Part shown: piece by piece, positions 1-9,734 of the stretch
Numbering within the stretch: the stretch's first letter is position 1
Layout: every line of letters starts with the position of its first letter
Virus record (IMG/VR): IMGVR_UViG_3300017743_002996
Span: 1 to 23,186 of that record
Source of the DNA: a virus
Length of the DNA stretch: 23,186 bases
Reading direction: 5' to 3' (one strand)
Position numbers and translations under genes: made by a program
The notes under the pieces: model-generated
Told to the model about the DNA's origin: nothing
Seen by the model: the letters and a program-made list of their open reading frames with translations, nothing else
Database searches by the model: none

Positions 1-3000
1 ACTGTCGAATTCGCCAAAGTCAAAGCCTAGATCTTTTTGCTTTCTACCTAGACTGATTAGGAAATCAAATACTTCCTCAACTGATTTAAAAATTGTATCG
101 TAATAAACTTTTTCTGTTACACCTGTTCCAGATTGATAAACTGTTGCTGATGCTCCACCTATTGTAGGCAATTGAGATAGCAACGTCCACTCGCTAAGAT
201 CAAATGCACTAGGTTGTAAATCAGTTTTTGCCATATAAAAACTGCCACCAAATTTGATAATTTCGTTTTGTAGGTAATTTGCGCCTGTATCAAAAATACT
301 AAAGTCAGCAGGATTACCGCCCTCTTGTACACCTTCTTTAGGACCTGCTAAATTACTTGGTATAATTTCAAAGTACTGTGAACTAGTATCATAACCTGAA
401 ACTGAATATCCGTTTGAGGTTTTTGCTATTTTAACACCAGTGTAGAAATTTCTACTGTTGAATGGACTTGTATGTAAATTAACTGTGACGTCTTCTGCAG
501 GTAAAACCTGACTAGCACTAAAACCATCAGTACTAATACTTTCACTGAATACTTTCAACACTTTACTATTAACAAATCCTGAGAACTTATGACCTAGTCT
601 GGTATCTAAAGTTTGAATTGGATTTGCTATTTCAGTGTTAGTTGACAGTGAATAGAATTTTAAATACTGATCTATAAGTGTAGTATAACCCGGTCTAACT
701 GTAATATTATTATTAGAATCAATAAAACCATGTGGCTTAAAGTCTTGCCTTAATTTTCTTTTACCTGTATTTTTATCTACAAGTTGTTCTGGTTGTACAC
801 TAACCTTAGAAATGTTTCTAAGATCATAAAAATTATTTGTGAACTCACCTGGCCTTGCTAAGTATAATGCTTCTAATACTGCAAAAGGATAGTAACTACT
901 TTTTCTCCAAGCATATTCTGCCGGCGATATATCACCAAATGACCACTGAGCATCTACACCTAATGTAGACGAAGTTGTATTGGTATACATTATGTCTTGC
1001 GGTGATTTTAAATTACCAGTTGCGTCAACTGGTATAAAACTGTTAATAGTTGGTCTTGCCCAACGTTTCCAATAACCTTTTCTACTTCCTGCAGGAATAT
1101 AACCGTCTCTAACATTATTCCAAAATGCTGTATAAGAACTTGTTATTGCGGTAGGATATTGAGTGTCCCACCAACTTGGTTTTTTGTTAAAGCCAAACAT
1201 TTCCCATGGTGTTGTATTAGGTGTTTGTGTATCATAATAATAATCAAACACTCCTCTCCAGTAACCTGGTTTAGTAACACCATTTTCATAATTCCATGTA
1301 AACTCATTTGATGCATCATACACCGTGTTTGTTCTAAAGTCTACATTACTTTGTTTTAACCATTTGTTAAAGTTACTTTGTGTAAGTTTGTTGAATTCAA
1401 CTAAACTAAAGTCTGTTTCACAAAAATAACTTGGCTTGATATCGTATTGCGATAACCTAATTGTATCACATGTTCTATATGTCTCATCTATGTTATTGTA
1501 AACTATCTGCTCAAATGCTAAAAGGATGTCATCAATTCTATCATTTTGCCTAATTACATAACTACCGTCATGACAAAGTATTACATCCTTATTTACTTGA
1601 TATGACTCGTCTGTCATAAATTGTGGCTGAGATGGCATGTACATACCTAACTTAGGTAAACTTACTGGTACACCAGATGATTCGCTATCTTCGTATGTTC
1701 GTAATTTTAATTTGTCGCCTACATTTAATGTAACACTATTGTCTAATGTAATATCAAAAGGCAGATAAGTGTCTATTGTAAAATCTCTATCAGCACAAAG
1801 TACGGTGTCATTATGCTCTAGTACAAATAAATTTTTATCCTCTGATATATCAATTGTATTACTAAATGTGTATTCTTGTAAATTAACATTGCTAATTTCA
1901 ATTTCTTCATTAGTAAAGTCTGTACCAATCGGCAACATGTATGTAAGGTTGTAACTGTCCTTAGACAGTTTTGTAGATTTTAATGTTTTTAATACTGTAT
2001 CTAAAATCTCTAAATTGCTTTCTTCTAAATAGTCGTTGTTCTGTAAATAAATTTCTAATGTTGTTAAAAACTTTCTTTTGAATTTATTATATTCGTCGTT
2101 AGCAAATCTTAAAGAATTTACAATATTTCTATTTTCATTTTTACTTAGATACATTGCATGTATTAGATCTGAATCTATTTGTCCCATATTAATATTATTA
2201 ATATTAAATGATCGTTCTGTATCTTTATAATTGTTATTTCCTGTTACTTTACCTGCAAATCCTTTTTGACCTTCTAATAGTCTATTACCATGACCGACTA
2301 AATCACTTAATCTTGTTTCTGTAATTTCTGTATTAAGTGGATTATATTTTAATGCACCTGGAATTTCAAAATAACCATATGCATCTATTCCATTTTTTCT
2401 ATCTTCTTTAGTAAACGTTCTGACATTAATAACGTCAGTGTCTGTTAAATTAACACTTTGTGTGAAACCAAAATCGAATGTTGCACCAATTCCGTGTCCG
2501 TCACCTGAAGCAGTAGTGTATACTGATTCAATGTTTCCTGGGTGTCCAACTAATTCACTGTAGATACTATAATTTGTAACTTCTATAGTTTTAATTTGGC
2601 CTCCGCCATTACTGATGTTGCCATCGTATGCTTCGGCATCTGTAATTTTAATTGCAACATTGGTATTACTACCTGCAATGCCTAATGTTAAAACATCGCC
2701 TGTTTCGTATCCTATTCCTACTTCTCTTAATGTTACTGACTCTAATGTAGGATTAATTACAATACCTGTGGTACTGTTTCTAATAGCATAGTCTTTGTTA
2801 AGTTCCAGTACTGTATCATTTAATTTTACATACACATCATTGTTACTTGGCGTAGCACTTGTAGTAAAGAACACATCTTCGTCATTTATTTTATCAATGA
2901 GTATTACATCTTCTACATACTGCTTTGATGTTGTAGCATGTGCATCTTCGTAAAATTTAAAATTGCTTATGTCAAAATTGCCGGCACTTATATTTGTGTT

Positions 3001-5073
3001 AGCAACAAAATACTGATTTTCGTACTTAACAACTTCATCAGCAAAATATGTTTCTGCATTACTAAAATCTCTGTAATGATGAGGGGCACTTATTGGATGC
3101 CAGTTGTTTCTAAATCTTGCATTATCATTACCTTTATAATCCTGTTGTAAATCTTTATAAAATAAGTAACCAGATATTGTTGAAGTATTTGCTAAAATAT
3201 TTGCCTTATATGTTACTGTATGATTACCTAAATGGTTAAAGAATGTAGGCTCACTGTTAAACTTGCTTGTTTGATAAATTACGTTTGCACCTAATTCACT
3301 ATCATATGTTGCAGTCTTGCTACTAGTTTTGTCTGTATTATAAGTAAAAATAGGACAACCTTTAAAACTACTAAATGGATATTTTGCAGGATCGTCTACA
3401 TTTACTCCTACTGAGTCATATAGATTAAATAACGGCTCCTGATTGACTTGTATTTTCTGTTGTGCTTCTTGCCATTTAGAGCCTGTCCAATAATAATCAA
3501 GGCCAATGTTTGTACCTGTTACACTATACACATGACCGTTTGTTACAATATTTGCAGTCATGCCTGAGTCTTCAGCAAACCCTATCAGGCCACTGTTATT
3601 AACTATTCTATAAATCTTGTTAGATATATCTGTTTCATCTTGTGGGAAAATAATACTTGCATTCGCTGTTGCCGCCGCACTATTAATCGGAAAGCCTAAT
3701 GCTAATCCTTCTATGTCTTCTTTCTTTTTATCTGCAATAATATCGACTTTGCTTATAAAAGTATTACCCCAATTATATAATTCTATGTCTCTATCAAATT
3801 CTAAGATAGGTCTTGTTGCTCTTTTAGCCGATTCTGGTAATGCAAATCCAGATGTATTATCTTTAAGTGGTTCACGTAATTCGTTTACATGCCACCAGTA
3901 ATTTAATCTACTCCATGGGTTTTCGTTTTTTGCACCTCTTTCAATTGTAATATAATCTGCATTGTCTTGTGTTGTTTCTGAACTCCATGGTGTGGCGTCC
4001 CAACCTTTTTCTGTATCAATATTAAATTGTATGTTTGGATTAATGTATTCATTGTGAAAATCATCAATTGCAAAGTTGTGAGATGCCATTACTCCATCTG
4101 GCAAATAAAATGTATTGCCGGGAATAGTTGCTAAATTTAAATAAATTACATTACCTGTTCTTTGTGCATTATTACCTAAGTATCTAACATTATTTGATGA
4201 AGCATCACCTACTGATAATTCTTGACCGTTCAAGTACATTCTTGAAATTGCATCATTGTTAGATTTATTTTTAGTTGCAATATCTCTCCAAACTTGAGTA
4301 AAGTCTCCGCCTGGTGAAACTACAAAGTCTCCTGGTAAATTGCTGTTTGCATAGTATTCTACTAATGCTGACTGAGTATATGTAGATTCATTTGATTGTT
4401 CAAATGTAAAATCGTTAAACTCTGCATAAGCAGATGTTGAATCACCTGGTACTACAAATTCTATTCCTTCACCTACACCAGTAACAATATATGCTGTATC
4501 TTCTTTTAATACACTGGTATTAGCAATATAGTTGCCTGTAAATTTAACAACCATGTCGTTTCTTAATGTAGTGCCTGCAGGCGATGTGTAAGTTTTTAAT
4601 CCAACAATGTTATCTATATTAATAACATTACCTAACTTACCACCGACTTCTGTTACTTCTGGTCCTGTTGGGTACCAATAGTAATCCTGGTAATTTATTA
4701 ATTTGTCAATGTTTACAGGCGGTGCGTATGCATACTGATTTGTCTTAAACAGTCTGTTATGATTTTCAATCAATCCGCCTTTACTTCTTAAATCGTATAA
4801 AAAGTCTTCGTAGAATGTGTAATTTTCTGGTTTACCAGTTGTTGAATTTAGTGTGGTAACCACAGGGTCAAAACTGTAGTATTCTCTATTTGGTGCTGGT
4901 TGCTCAATGAACGTAGTGTTACTAGAGCCTATCTCTCTTGGAGTTCCAATAAAACCTTGAATATTCTCTACGTTTGACTTAGAAAATAATTGCTCGACTG
5001 TGCTTTCAAAGAAATTTTTATTAACACTAGTCTGGTGCTGTATCGGTAATAAATCAAAATATTTGTTTGTCAT
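1..5073 (-). CDS. Giant virion structural protein, partial (C-terminus off the left edge)
   Basis: The frame is open from an ATG at 5073 to base 1, giving 1691 residues with no stop, so the 3' end lies outside the window. The start overlaps the gp6 stop (TAATG), and a GGAAGTGGA purine stretch just upstream can serve as ribosome binding site. The protein begins MTNKYFDLLPIQHQTSVNK and soon has an aromatic-rich stretch (YQDYYWYP). It is rich in Asn, Thr, Tyr and Trp, with no signal peptide or transmembrane segment seen. Near the left edge it reads SVEEVFDFLISLGRKQ. This composition and its place directly after gp25 and gp6 fit a very large baseplate or tail protein. I recall similar long N-termini in giant structural proteins of marine and alphaproteobacterial myoviruses, but that is memory, not a search. 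It may do the job of T4 gp7 or gp10; I cannot assign either by sequence. Structural role: fairly sure. Exact identity: unknown. Confidence 0.75.
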   Translation of the reverse strand, partial: MTNKYFDLLPIQHQTSVNKNFFESTVEQLFSKSNVENIQGFIGTPREIGSSNTTFIEQPAPNREYYSFDPVVTTLNSTTGKPENYTFYEDFLYDLRSKGGLIENHNRLFKTNQYAYAPPVNIDKLINYQDYYWYPTGPEVTEVGGKLGNVINIDNIVGLKTYTSPAGTTLRNDMVVKFTGNYIANTSVLKEDTAYIVTGVGEGIEFVVPGDSTSAYAEFNDFTFEQSNESTYTQSALVEYYANSNLPGDFVVSPGGDFTQVWRDIATKNKSNNDAISRMYLNGQELSVGDASSNNVRYLGNNAQRTGNVIYLNLATIPGNTFYLPDGVMASHNFAIDDFHNEYINPNIQFNIDTEKGWDATPWSSETTQDNADYITIERGAKNENPWSRLNYWWHVNELREPLKDNTSGFALPESAKRATRPILEFDRDIELYNWGNTFISKVDIIADKKKEDIEGLALGFPINSAAATANASIIFPQDETDISNKIYRIVNNSGLIGFAEDSGMTANIVTNGHVYSVTGTNIGLDYYWTGSKWQEAQQKIQVNQEPLFNLYDSVGVNVDDPAKYPFSSFKGCPIFTYNTDKTSSKTATYDSELGANVIYQTSKFNSEPTFFNHLGNHTVTYKANILANTSTISGYLFYKDLQQDYKGNDNARFRNNWHPISAPHHYRDFSNAETYFADEVVKYENQYFVANTNISAGNFDISNFKFYEDAHATTSKQYVEDVILIDKINDEDVFFTTSATPSNNDVYVKLNDTVLELNKDYAIRNSTTGIVINPTLESVTLREVGIGYETGDVLTLGIAGSNTNVAIKITDAEAYDGNISNGGGQIKTIEVTNYSIYSELVGHPGNIESVYTTASGDGHGIGATFDFGFTQSVNLTDTDVINVRTFTKEDRKNGIDAYGYFEIPGALKYNPLNTEITETRLSDLVGHGNRLLEGQKGFAGKVTGNNNYKDTERSFNINNINMGQIDSDLIHAMYLSKNENRNIVNSLRFANDEYNKFKRKFLTTLEIYLQNNDYLEESNLEILDTVLKTLKSTKLSKDSYNLTYMLPIGTDFTNEEIEISNVNLQEYTFSNTIDISEDKNLFVLEHNDTVLCADRDFTIDTYLPFDITLDNSVTLNVGDKLKLRTYEDSESSGVPVSLPKLGMYMPSQPQFMTDESYQVNKDVILCHDGSYVIRQNDRIDDILLAFEQIVYNNIDETYRTCDTIRLSQYDIKPSYFCETDFSLVEFNKLTQSNFNKWLKQSNVDFRTNTVYDASNEFTWNYENGVTKPGYWRGVFDYYYDTQTPNTTPWEMFGFNKKPSWWDTQYPTAITSSYTAFWNNVRDGYIPAGSRKGYWKRWARPTINSFIPVDATGNLKSPQDIMYTNTTSSTLGVDAQWSFGDISPAEYAWRKSSYYPFAVLEALYLARPGEFTNNFYDLRNISKVSVQPEQLVDKNTGKRKLRQDFKPHGFIDSNNNITVRPGYTTLIDQYLKFYSLSTNTEIANPIQTLDTRLGHKFSGFVNSKVLKVFSESISTDGFSASQVLPAEDVTVNLHTSPFNSRNFYTGVKIAKTSNGYSVSGYDTSSQYFEIIPSNLAGPKEGVQEGGNPADFSIFDTGANYLQNEIIKFGGSFYMAKTDLQPSAFDLSEWTLLSQLPTIGGASATVYQSGTGVTEKVYYDTIFKSVEEVFDFLISLGRKQKDLGFDFGEFDS

Positions 5074-8000
5074 TAGTATCCACTTCCGCCTGAACCACTG
5101 CTACCGCTACTACTACTGCCACTACTACTGCTACTGCTACTGCTACTGCTACTTGATGCAGATGATCTAGTAATTGCGTTACCTTTTATTTGTTTTAAAT
5201 TTGTTGCTGATAAACTTTTTACAACTTCGACATTGTCTACTGTTGCAGTTGAAAAGAATAATTCATCTGATGCCGCTCTAACTTGATATAAATCTCCAAA
5301 TATAGATTCTGATTTCTTAGGAACAATAACAACTGATGCTACTGCTTTACCTAACTCTTGGTGAATATATGCACTGAGTTCTGAAAAATAAAATGTTTCT
5401 CCAAAGTCCCAATTTTGTACATTAAAATACTGGTCAATAAGTTGTAGGACAGCACTTCTGATTTCTGCATCACTTGTTACACTACCTGGTAACTTGACAA
5501 CTTTAATTGTTGCTTGTAATTCTTCTTCTGCGTCGGCGCCAAATAATAATTTAAATTTACCACTGCTGTAAACTAGTTGATCACTAACACTCTTAAATTC
5601 ATCTAGTCCTGCAAATTCTTGTGCAAGTTGTTCTGACGTTGGTGCTTTTGGTAGAACTGATGTTCCGCCATTTTTATAACTTAACATTGATTGGTAATGT
5701 GCCTTTGTAAGCATAAACATTTCTACAACATTACTAATACTTGGATCTATTCTAACATCACTTGGTGCAATATGTTGCCACTCAAATGCACACTTTCTAG
5801 GATTTTCCTGCAATGTGTTTTGTTCAAAACTTCTTCCAACTTTTACGTTATATTGATTATTTTCAGTTAGCACAATCATTTTAGGTGTTGTGATATCATT
5901 AATTAATTCATATACTTTAGGCAATAATGATCTTGGGAATACTAACTTGTGATTAAGTTTACCTAAATTATTTCTTAAATGTGCTTCTGCTACACTCAGA
6001 TCTTTTACAATAATTAAATCAAAGTCTGTAAATGCAGTCTTATTATCTGGGTCACTGCCTGGAGCAACTGTATCTAAAACATAATCAACTTTGATTTCTG
6101 TTTCAGTTGCAAAGTTTAAAATTTTAAATTTAGCAGGCCTGTCATATGTGTAGCCGTCTAAATCCGTATACTGCTCAAAGAATACAAAATCTGTGCTACC
6201 AACAAATTTATCAAATAGGTCTGGATCATCTGGGAAGCCATCGTAATCTGTATCAATTGGCTTGACAACAACTTTTGCCGGATCGGCAAAACCGTCACTG
6301 TATCTATATGAGTCAACTATTTCAAACTGTATTGGTTTGTCTAAAGACTCTTTAACATTTTTATAAACTATTTGCATTTTATCTGCATGTTTAAATCCGT
6401 TCCATCTGCTAGATAAACTATCAAAGTCAGAAACTTTTATACTTGAATCTGATAGTAAATCAATAAATCCTTCATTTGCAGTATCGCCTACTTCAAATGT
6501 TGTGGTTGTTGCATTACCAGTATAAGTTTTATAACTTGCAGAACCCACATCATAATTTACATAAGCAAGGTTTCCATTAGCACCGCCAACAACTGATGTG
6601 CCAAACTTTGATAGCGGTATAGTTATACTGCTTGGTAATGCTGATAATTTTGCACTATTTAATTTAACAACTGCTTTACCAGTTGTTGCAGATACTGGAT
6701 CAACTGCTATTGTTGTTGATATTGCTGGTGCAAAATCACCTTGACTGTAATCTGCAGAATTTGATACTCCTGTTTCTCCATTTAATAGTAAACCAAAGTT
6801 ACTGACAAATCTTACTTCTAAGTCTTTTGCTTTTGCATCTCTGCTTCTTAAAATAATTTCTGGACTGTTGCCCACATTAGGTGTATAGGTTGCATTAGTT
6901 GATTCTAATTGCCAACTGTCACCAATGTCATCTAAATTTGTATCTACCCAATTATATGTTTCAATTAATTCTGGCTTGAAGTTTGCAGTTGTTAATGATA
7001 TTGTGTCTTTTAGCACCCTACCAGTTTTACTATCAAATGTTTTTTCATCGCCTGAAAAATAAAATTTTATGTCTTTTAAACTTTCGAATACTAGTCTTGT
7101 ACCTCTAGAGGTTACAGTATAATTAGAAATGTTAGATGTGCTGGTTGTACTATTGTATTCAAACTTCATTAACCAACTAGCACCATTTGTAATATCTGGA
7201 TTAAAGTCTGCATTTCTATCTAATGCAGAATTATCAATGATGTACCAATGTGTTCCGTTAGACGAACCTGGCTTATGATTATATCCAATTCCAAAATCTT
7301 CTTTTGCATCGATTCTATTCTTAAATGCTGTGCCTATATCGTTTTCCAGTAATGCTGTATTAAGTGTTGGAATAATTTCAACTGCTCTATAGGCGTTTGG
7401 TATTTCTTTGTTTAGTTTAATTACACCTTCTGTGACACTTAATAAATTTGTAGGTATACCACTATTTTCAATACTTGTGATAGTTGCTAATTCTTCTTGT
7501 GTTGGGTCGCTTGGATTTCTAAATTTAATATAAGATCCTGGCTGAATAATTCTATTATCGTTTGAACTATTATTAAGTACTGTTCTTGTACCACCTTCCA
7601 TTCTAGTGAAATACCCTGTGTTATTTTTATTTTTACTTGGTTGCGTTACCCATGTTATGTCTTTATTATTAGATGTTAAGTCAAATGCCAATGCATCAAT
7701 ACTCATATTTAATTTTCTATAATCATCGTAAACAAAGTTTTGTAAATTTGTATCTTTAGTAATATTTGCAACATCCTCTTTTAGAATTTGTATTGTGGTT
7801 TTACTAGTACCAAATGTTAAATATGTTGCTTTATTTTCTATGTCCTTGTATAATGCTCCATCGTCTGCAAACGAAGTAACACTACTAAATCTTCCTGTAG
7901 GATCTTCGATGTCTATATATCTACTATGTCCTGCATGAGTTCTGTTTGTTGCTTTTAGTTTTAATATGTTTACACTTTGACTTAATGGAAAAACATTATA

Positions 8001-9200
8001 ATCTTGAGCACTAACCATTCTATTCTGAGTTGAATATGTCTGTGGTGCTCTGCTTTTAATACTTTGTAATGTTTCAGCGGCCGAACTATTTGATACAGTC
8101 GACTTCAATGACATATTTAATGTTAAATTATACTTTTCGCCTTTGTTATTAAAATAAGGTATAGTTAAATTAACATTTTGTAAATTCTGTGGTTTGAGTG
8201 TAAAGTTTTGTCCAACACTTGTTCTGTGGTAAATTCTAAAAATACCAGATGGTATGTTTGCAAAGTTGCCATCCGAAAATCTTATTCTAACACCATCATC
8301 AAATAAATTATCAATTGCATATAAGTTTCTTTCTTCTAAACTGTTTGAATTATATAAAAGTGTTTGTCCTTGCAAATTACTAACTTTTTTCCAACTCAGT
8401 TGTCTAATAGCATTTTCATCTAATTGTTGTACAAACACATCTGTTTCATTGATGTTCGGTACATTTATATCAATAGTTCTGTTAGGTAATGCTCTTTCAA
8501 ATATGTAATCTTCAAAACTTAATGTGCCTTGCTTGAACATCATAAAGAAACCGGTGAACTCGCTATCAAGTCCTCGCTTGTCATTTCTATAAGATATTTT
8601 GAGTTGGCTATAAATATCTGGTTCTGCTTCTTTGAATACACCGTTTACTATACTTGTACTAACAAATTCAAATGGTATACTTACACCGTTAATGTTTGCT
8701 GTTGTTGGGTATACAGGCGTTGTACCAATTTGGTTGTTTATGCCGTATACCTGTGTGCTAATACCACCAACTAATTCATCTTTGATTGGCTTTGTAAAAG
8801 GATTACTTTGCTGAAATGCACTATTAAGAATTGTAATAAATTGATCAAAACTATTTGCATTTGTAGGATCATTCCATTCAACTGTGACACCTTGTAAACT
8901 TTCACCTGATGCGTCCACTAGTGGTTCGTTTGTTTGCACGCCTTCAATTTTTATTAAGCCACTTGCAGGTATATTTCTTTTAGGTGCATATCCTAGCATA
9001 TCTGCTAGACGTAAAATACTATCTCTACTTTCTGCTGTTGCTAAAAAGTTTTCTCTAGTATTAAGATCTGCTCTAAAAGCCAAACTCTGTGACAAGTATG
9101 CCAGTAATTCTATGATTGCAACAAATTCTGAACTTTCTATATAGTCGTTAAATGACTCTGGATAATTTTCTTTTATGTAATTCAGCATTGCTGTACGCAT
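5073..9200 (-). CDS. 6: Baseplate wedge protein gp6-like, oversized
   Basis: In T4, gp6 dimers join the wedges into the inner ring of the baseplate. The N-terminal region here (FNDYIESSEFVAIIELLAYL, then LAFRADLNTRENFLATAESR and a GYAPKRN segment) is the conserved gp6/Mu gp47-type baseplate region. The position right after gp25 is the classic gp25-gp6 order. From the first ATG the protein is 1375 residues, about twice T4 gp6 (about 660). The middle is beta-rich with a DTDYDGFPDDPD stretch (6222-6256) resembling calcium-binding DxDxDG repeats. The C-terminal 35 or so residues are almost pure Ser and Gly. The listed start is the first ATG, but conserved-looking coding continues upstream in frame to 9299 (separate entry), so the real N-terminus is probably longer. 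The stop overlaps the start of the giant downstream gene. The gp6 call is strong for the N-terminal half; the role of the extra length is unknown. Confidence 0.88.
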   Translation of the reverse strand: MRTAMLNYIKENYPESFNDYIESSEFVAIIELLAYLSQSLAFRADLNTRENFLATAESRDSILRLADMLGYAPKRNIPASGLIKIEGVQTNEPLVDASGESLQGVTVEWNDPTNANSFDQFITILNSAFQQSNPFTKPIKDELVGGISTQVYGINNQIGTTPVYPTTANINGVSIPFEFVSTSIVNGVFKEAEPDIYSQLKISYRNDKRGLDSEFTGFFMMFKQGTLSFEDYIFERALPNRTIDINVPNINETDVFVQQLDENAIRQLSWKKVSNLQGQTLLYNSNSLEERNLYAIDNLFDDGVRIRFSDGNFANIPSGIFRIYHRTSVGQNFTLKPQNLQNVNLTIPYFNNKGEKYNLTLNMSLKSTVSNSSAAETLQSIKSRAPQTYSTQNRMVSAQDYNVFPLSQSVNILKLKATNRTHAGHSRYIDIEDPTGRFSSVTSFADDGALYKDIENKATYLTFGTSKTTIQILKEDVANITKDTNLQNFVYDDYRKLNMSIDALAFDLTSNNKDITWVTQPSKNKNNTGYFTRMEGGTRTVLNNSSNDNRIIQPGSYIKFRNPSDPTQEELATITSIENSGIPTNLLSVTEGVIKLNKEIPNAYRAVEIIPTLNTALLENDIGTAFKNRIDAKEDFGIGYNHKPGSSNGTHWYIIDNSALDRNADFNPDITNGASWLMKFEYNSTTSTSNISNYTVTSRGTRLVFESLKDIKFYFSGDEKTFDSKTGRVLKDTISLTTANFKPELIETYNWVDTNLDDIGDSWQLESTNATYTPNVGNSPEIILRSRDAKAKDLEVRFVSNFGLLLNGETGVSNSADYSQGDFAPAISTTIAVDPVSATTGKAVVKLNSAKLSALPSSITIPLSKFGTSVVGGANGNLAYVNYDVGSASYKTYTGNATTTTFEVGDTANEGFIDLLSDSSIKVSDFDSLSSRWNGFKHADKMQIVYKNVKESLDKPIQFEIVDSYRYSDGFADPAKVVVKPIDTDYDGFPDDPDLFDKFVGSTDFVFFEQYTDLDGYTYDRPAKFKILNFATETEIKVDYVLDTVAPGSDPDNKTAFTDFDLIIVKDLSVAEAHLRNNLGKLNHKLVFPRSLLPKVYELINDITTPKMIVLTENNQYNVKVGRSFEQNTLQENPRKCAFEWQHIAPSDVRIDPSISNVVEMFMLTKAHYQSMLSYKNGGTSVLPKAPTSEQLAQEFAGLDEFKSVSDQLVYSSGKFKLLFGADAEEELQATIKVVKLPGSVTSDAEIRSAVLQLIDQYFNVQNWDFGETFYFSELSAYIHQELGKAVASVVIVPKKSESIFGDLYQVRAASDELFFSTATVDNVEVVKSLSATNLKQIKGNAITRSSASSSSSSSSSSSSGSSSSGSSGSGGSGY
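5076..5168 (-). repeat. Ser-codon microsatellite encoding the gp6 poly-Ser/Gly tail
   Basis: The plus strand shows runs of (gctact)n and (act)n, which in the gp6 frame are alternating AGT and AGC serine codons followed by Ser/Gly mixtures ending GSGGSGY. There are 13 serines in a row, then SG-type linkers up to the stop. Changes in repeat number would be in frame and would alter tail length without breaking the gene. Confidence 0.85.
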
Positions 9201-9299
9201 AGTGCTGAAATCATATGCCTTAAAACTTACTTTGGTATATGCCTGATAGGCTACTTCCCAATCTTCAGCGGCGAATAAATTTTGATTTCTTGTACTAAT
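9201..9299 (-). other. Probable N-terminal extension of gp6 lacking ATG/GTG/TTG
   Basis: Directly upstream of the gp6 ATG at 9200 the frame stays open and reads like protein: it contains NLFAAEDWEVAYQAY and then SFKAYDFSTMRTAML, which runs into the conserved part. The open stretch goes back to a TGA just upstream of 9310. It has no ATG, GTG, TTG or CTG. The only initiator-like codons are ATT at 9299 (giving ISTRNQNLFAAEDW) and an ATA three codons earlier. This region overlaps the 3' end of gp25 by 49 nt. Likely readings are a rare ATT start, a frameshift from gp25, or a sequence error. The pattern resembles the N-terminus I expect of gp6 homologues, but I could not align it. Confidence 0.5.
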
Positions 9300-9676
9300 T
9301 GCCCGTATCCATCTCTCTCAAATTCTCTTTCTAACCTCATCTCTAATACATCTTTGCTTTGGTCTACCTTGTACTGTAAATATAATTCTACTTTAAGCAA
9401 ATGATCTGTATTTTCAATATTTGTTGCAAGTAAGTCTACTCTAGGATCGTTTTCTACTATCTCTTTGCACTCGTCTTCTATATCTTGCTTTGTTAGATTG
9501 TCAAATGGCTCCATTAGGATATCATGTATAATGCTACCAAAGTTTGGTCGCATAACTCTTTCGCCTTTTCTAGTTAAGAAATGATTTAATAAGTCTTGCT
9601 TAACTAAATCTAAATCTGTTAGAGTATAAGGCGGTTTTTGCTTGTTATCTGTACTAAATCCAATAAATGTTGCCAT
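9251..9676 (-). CDS. 25: Baseplate wedge protein gp25
   Basis: This 141-residue protein matches the gp25/GpW lysozyme-like baseplate family in length (T4 gp25 is 132). It has the family pattern: an N-terminal LVKQDLLNHFLTRKGERVMRP segment, FGSIIHDILMEPFD, a helix ending with NDPRVDL, and a final beta region (VELYLQYKV). In contractile injection systems gp25 is the conserved core of the wedge that contacts gp6 and the sheath; despite the historical name it is not a lysozyme. It is followed by gp6, with which it overlaps if the longer gp6 start is real. No Shine-Dalgarno sequence is visible before the ATG; instead a GATAAATA late-promoter-like box ends 5 nt upstream (9682-9689), so the mRNA could be leaderless. 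Identification is confident. Confidence 0.93.
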   Translation of the reverse strand: MATFIGFSTDNKQKPPYTLTDLDLVKQDLLNHFLTRKGERVMRPNFGSIIHDILMEPFDNLTKQDIEDECKEIVENDPRVDLLATNIENTDHLLKVELYLQYKVDQSKDVLEMRLEREFERDGYGQLVQEIKIYSPLKIGK

Positions 9677-9681
9677 ACAAG

Positions 9682-9689
9682 TATTTATC
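9682..9689 (-). promoter_or_regulatory. T4-type late promoter box GATAAATA before gp25
   Basis: On the minus strand the sequence is TGATAAATACTTGT followed by the gp25 ATG. GATAAATA differs from the T4 late consensus TATAAATA at one position, and the same 8-mer occurs before two other minus-strand transcription units. It lies only 5 nt from the start codon, so transcription would begin at or next to the ATG. Confidence 0.6.
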
Positions 9690-9734
9690 AGTATTATTAA
9701 CGGATACTTTAATGATGGGGGTTTTTGATGTTAT

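Noticed and set aside
3617-3901. Plus-strand open frame of 94 codons
   Set aside because: Lies fully inside the continuous minus-strand giant structural gene, with no ribosome binding site; antisense shadow.
5076-5168. Repetitive tract considered as CRISPR or direct-repeat origin
   Set aside because: It is an in-frame serine-codon microsatellite with no spacers and no iteron structure.
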